From positions 4,650,001 through 4,714,000 of the forward strand of contig CP136508.1 in assembly GCA_008011715.2 (NCBI GenBank): DNA of 64,000 bases. The letters run 5' to 3'. Under the pieces are notes generated by a model. That model was given only the letters and a program-made list of their open reading frames with translations, was not told the origin of the DNA and did not search any database. Shown here piece by piece: positions 62,118 through 64,000 of the stretch. Within the stretch, counting starts at the first letter, position 1. Every line of letters starts with the position of its first letter. A program made the translations under genes and the position numbers. Source of the DNA: [Empedobacter] haloabium (lineage in GTDB: Bacteria > Pseudomonadota > Gammaproteobacteria > Burkholderiales > Burkholderiaceae_D).

Positions 62118-62524
62118 ACCTGACCATCCACTCGACCTTCATCAACCACCTCGACCCGGAGGCGTCGCTGGCGTTCTACCGCGACAAGCTGGGCTTTGAA
62201 GTACGCAAGGACGTGGCCTACGGCGGCCTGCGCTGGATCACGGTCGGCCCTGCCGGCCAGCCGGAAACGTCCATCGTACTGGCGCCGCCGGGCGTGGGCC
62301 CGGGCGTGACGGACGAGGAACGCCGCGTCATCACGGAAATGATGGCCAAGGGCACCTACGGCATGCTGCTGCTGGCAACGAGGAACCTGGACGAAGCGTT
62401 CGACCGGCTGCAGGGGCGCGACGTAGAGATCGTGCAGGAGCCGACCATGCAGCCGTATGGGGTGCGCGATTTCGCGGTGCGCGATCCGGCGGGGAATATG
62501 GTGCGGATTCAGCAGGCGGCTTGA
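62114..62524 (+). CDS. VOC (glyoxalase/bleomycin resistance) family protein
   Basis: 136-residue vicinal-oxygen-chelate fold protein with paired beta-alpha-beta-beta-beta modules: INHLDPEASLAFYRDKLGFEVRKDVAY, then a second module with DEAFDRLQGRDVEIVQEPTMQPYGVRDFAVRDPAGNMVRIQQ. The C-terminal Asp-Pro-x-Gly-N motif is typical. The substrate cannot be deduced. A GGAGACACACC site precedes the ATG at 62114, which overlaps the AraC stop. A metal-dependent detoxification or dioxygenase role is possible. Confidence 0.9.
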   Translation: MNLTIHSTFINHLDPEASLAFYRDKLGFEVRKDVAYGGLRWITVGPAGQPETSIVLAPPGVGPGVTDEERRVITEMMAKGTYGMLLLATRNLDEAFDRLQGRDVEIVQEPTMQPYGVRDFAVRDPAGNMVRIQQAA

Positions 62525-62587
62525 GCGGCGGCGCTGCTGCAAGCGACTGGTGGTCGTTGAGGGGGCCGCAGGCGGATGAGCCGCCCA

Positions 62588-62682
62588 GGGTCTGTCCCCT
62601 TGGGGACTGACCCTGAAGTTGTCGTAAGCGCTCGCGCGCCTCAGCCAAACTTCGGGGTCAGTCCCTGTGCAGGGACAGACCC
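62588..62682. repeat. Composite inverted repeat (family C) before motD
   Basis: Same architecture as 51944-52041: outer 11-bp arms (GGGTCTGTCCC at 62588-62598, partner 62672-62682) and inner 18-bp arms (62603-62620 with 62648-62665) with one G-T pair and a 27-base loop. The inner arm ends GAAGTT/AACTTC here, against GGTTTT/AAAACC in the other copy. It separates the convergent VOC gene and motD. Confidence 0.88.
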
Positions 62683-62693
62683 CAACGCGCCGC

Positions 62694-63503
62694 TTATTTC
62701 ACCGGCGCGACCACCGGCGCCGGGGCCGCCTCGGCGCCTTCCGCCGCCGTCGGAATCTCCGTCTCCGGATCGGGCACGCCCGACAGGATGGTAATGGCCA
62801 CGCGCCGGTTGCGCGCCCGGCCGATCGGGTCGTTGTTGTCCGCCACCGGATGGTTCGACGCGTGGCCCACGGCCGTCAGCCGCTGCGGTGCCACGCCCGA
62901 TTCGATGAACAGCCGCACCACCGTGGCGGCGCGAATCGACGACAGTTCCCAGTTCGACGAATACATATTGCGGATCGGCTGGTTGTCCGTGTGCCCTTCC
63001 ACCTGCACCGCGTGCGGATCGTCCTTCAGCAGCACGGCGACGGCCTGCAGCGCCTCGCGCGATTCCTCCGTCAGCCTGGCCTCGCCCGGGTCGAACAGCA
63101 CCGAGGCATTGATCTCGACGGAGACGCCGCGGCTGTCCTGCGTCACCCGTACCTTGCCTTCCTTGACCAGCGGCGCCATCGTGGCCAGCAGGTCCTGCGC
63201 CAGCTTGGTCATCCGTACTTTTTCCTGCGCGATCATCACGCGCCGGCGCACCGCCTGCGGCGTGGCTTGGGGTGTGGTCTGCACTTCCGTGTTCTGCGTC
63301 AACGCGGCGCCGGCGCCGCCGAAGGCATCGCCCAGCGCGTCCGAGAACACCTTGTACTTGCCTGTGTTGACCACCGAGATGGCATACATCACGACAAAGA
63401 ACGCGAACAGCAAGGTGATGAAGTCGGCGTACGAGATCAGCCAGCGCTCGTGGTTTTCCGGCTCTTCGTCGTACGGGCGGCGGGCGCGGCGGTACTGGGT
63501 CAT
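62694..63503 (-). CDS. motD: Flagellar motor stator protein MotD (MotB-like)
   Basis: Stator subunit of 269 residues that anchors to peptidoglycan and lines the ion channel. The single helix WLISYADFITLLFAFFVVMYAI (about residues 21-42) contains the conserved proton-binding Asp in YADFITL. A C-terminal OmpA/MotB domain carries VQVEGHTDNQPI and LSSIRAATVVRLFIESGV. The N-terminus (RRARRPYDEEPENHERW) is like Pseudomonas MotD rather than enteric MotB. It lies 10 bases after the motC gene. The C-terminal tail is Ala/Pro-rich. Confidence 0.93.
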   Translation of the reverse strand: MTQYRRARRPYDEEPENHERWLISYADFITLLFAFFVVMYAISVVNTGKYKVFSDALGDAFGGAGAALTQNTEVQTTPQATPQAVRRRVMIAQEKVRMTKLAQDLLATMAPLVKEGKVRVTQDSRGVSVEINASVLFDPGEARLTEESREALQAVAVLLKDDPHAVQVEGHTDNQPIRNMYSSNWELSSIRAATVVRLFIESGVAPQRLTAVGHASNHPVADNNDPIGRARNRRVAITILSGVPDPETEIPTAAEGAEAAPAPVVAPVK

Positions 63504-63513
63504 GGCTGCGCGC

Positions 63514-64000
63514 TCAAGTGTGCTCGCGCATCAAGGTGGCGATGCGTTCGTCCATGATGCGGCTGAAGTCGCCCGTGGCGATGTCGTGGAACACGGCGGC
63601 GGCGATTTCCTGCTGGTGCACCTGGGCCGTGACGATATTCTTCAGCTTGTTGGCGATCGGATAGAAGAACAGGTTGGCCAGGCCGACACCGTAAATCGTG
63701 GAGACGAACGCCACCGCAATCCCTGGGCCCAGCTTGGCCGGATCGGACAGGTTTTCCATCACGTGGATCAGGCCCAGCACGGCGCCCAGGATGCCGATCG
63801 TGGGCGAGTAGCCGGCGGCCGATTCCCACACGCGCACGGCCTGCCGTTCGGCCGTCTCGAAAGCGGTGATTTCCGTGTCCAGCAGCTGGCGCAATTTATC
63901 GGGCTGGATGCCGTCGATGATCATACGCAAGCCCTTGGCCATGAAGGGGTCGGTGGCGGCCGCCATATGGCGCTCCAGCGCCAGCGGGCCGGCACGGCGC
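63514..64000 (-). CDS. motC: Flagellar motor stator protein MotC (MotA-like), N-terminus outside window
   Basis: C-terminal part of a MotA-family stator subunit, cut by the window edge (the frame is open through 64000). Visible are DPFMAKGLRMIIDG, the charged cytoplasmic loop, a transmembrane pair (YSPTIGILGAVLGLIHVM and GPGIAVAFVSTIYGVGLANLFFYPIANKL) and a C-terminal helix ending RIATLMREHT. The proline-rich residue context PAKLGPGIAVAFVSTIYG matches the MotA signature. It pairs with motD downstream, as in pseudomonads and other betaproteobacteria. Confidence 0.93.
   Translation of the reverse strand, partial: RRAGPLALERHMAAATDPFMAKGLRMIIDGIQPDKLRQLLDTEITAFETAERQAVRVWESAAGYSPTIGILGAVLGLIHVMENLSDPAKLGPGIAVAFVSTIYGVGLANLFFYPIANKLKNIVTAQVHQQEIAAAVFHDIATGDFSRIMDERIATLMREHT

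Overview
This 64 kb window looks like chromosomal DNA of a motile, GC-rich betaproteobacterium, most likely Oxalobacteraceae (Massilia/Pseudoduganella/Janthinobacterium group). That placement is inferred from gene order and protein style: gmk-rpoZ-spoT, kinase/phosphatase-rph-rdgB-hemW, a Ralstonia/Herbaspirillum-like flagellar layout, and motC/motD stator genes. No rRNA, tRNA, CRISPR array or prophage was seen.

Layout. 1-7.9 kb: the 3' part of transaldolase, then a tripartite RND efflux operon (adaptor, pump, outer-membrane channel) with a patatin-like hydrolase coupled to its end. 8.0-12.6 kb (minus strand): hemW, rdgB, rph, a PP2C phosphatase and a soluble Ser/Thr kinase. 12.7-18 kb: yicC, an alpha/beta hydrolase, gmk, rpoZ and spoT. 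18.0-18.9 kb: a REP-associated tyrosine transposase (RAYT) beside two copies of a palindromic repeat. 18.9-23.4 kb: greB, a NarX/NarL-like two-component pair and a diguanylate cyclase.

23.4-57.4 kb is a nearly complete flagellar island. It runs fliC-flaG-fliD-fliS-fliT, a second FliK-like gene, an FlhB C-terminal paralogue and ycgR; then fliE (minus); then fliF-G-H-I-J-K-L-M-N-O-P-Q-R (plus); then flgB-C-D-E-F-G-H-I-J-K-L (minus); then flgA, flgM-flgN and a PilZ gene. The stator genes motC (partial) and motD lie at the right edge. Convincing sigma28 promoters precede fliD and flgM, and a weaker one precedes fliC. 57.5-62.5 kb holds a small unknown ORF, an orphan beta-propeller sensor kinase, a short unknown protein and a translationally coupled DUF4256-AraC-VOC trio. 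flhA, full-length flhB, flhDC, fliA and chemotaxis genes are not in the window.

The most unusual structure is intergenic. Palindromic repeats built on GGGGTCTGTCCCC or GGGGTCAGACCC recur throughout. They often fill the gap between convergent genes, they fall into several architectural families, and some copies carry compensatory base changes in their stems. One family sits directly beside the RAYT gene. A second notable point is fliP, whose natural overlapping start codon appears to have become GTA.
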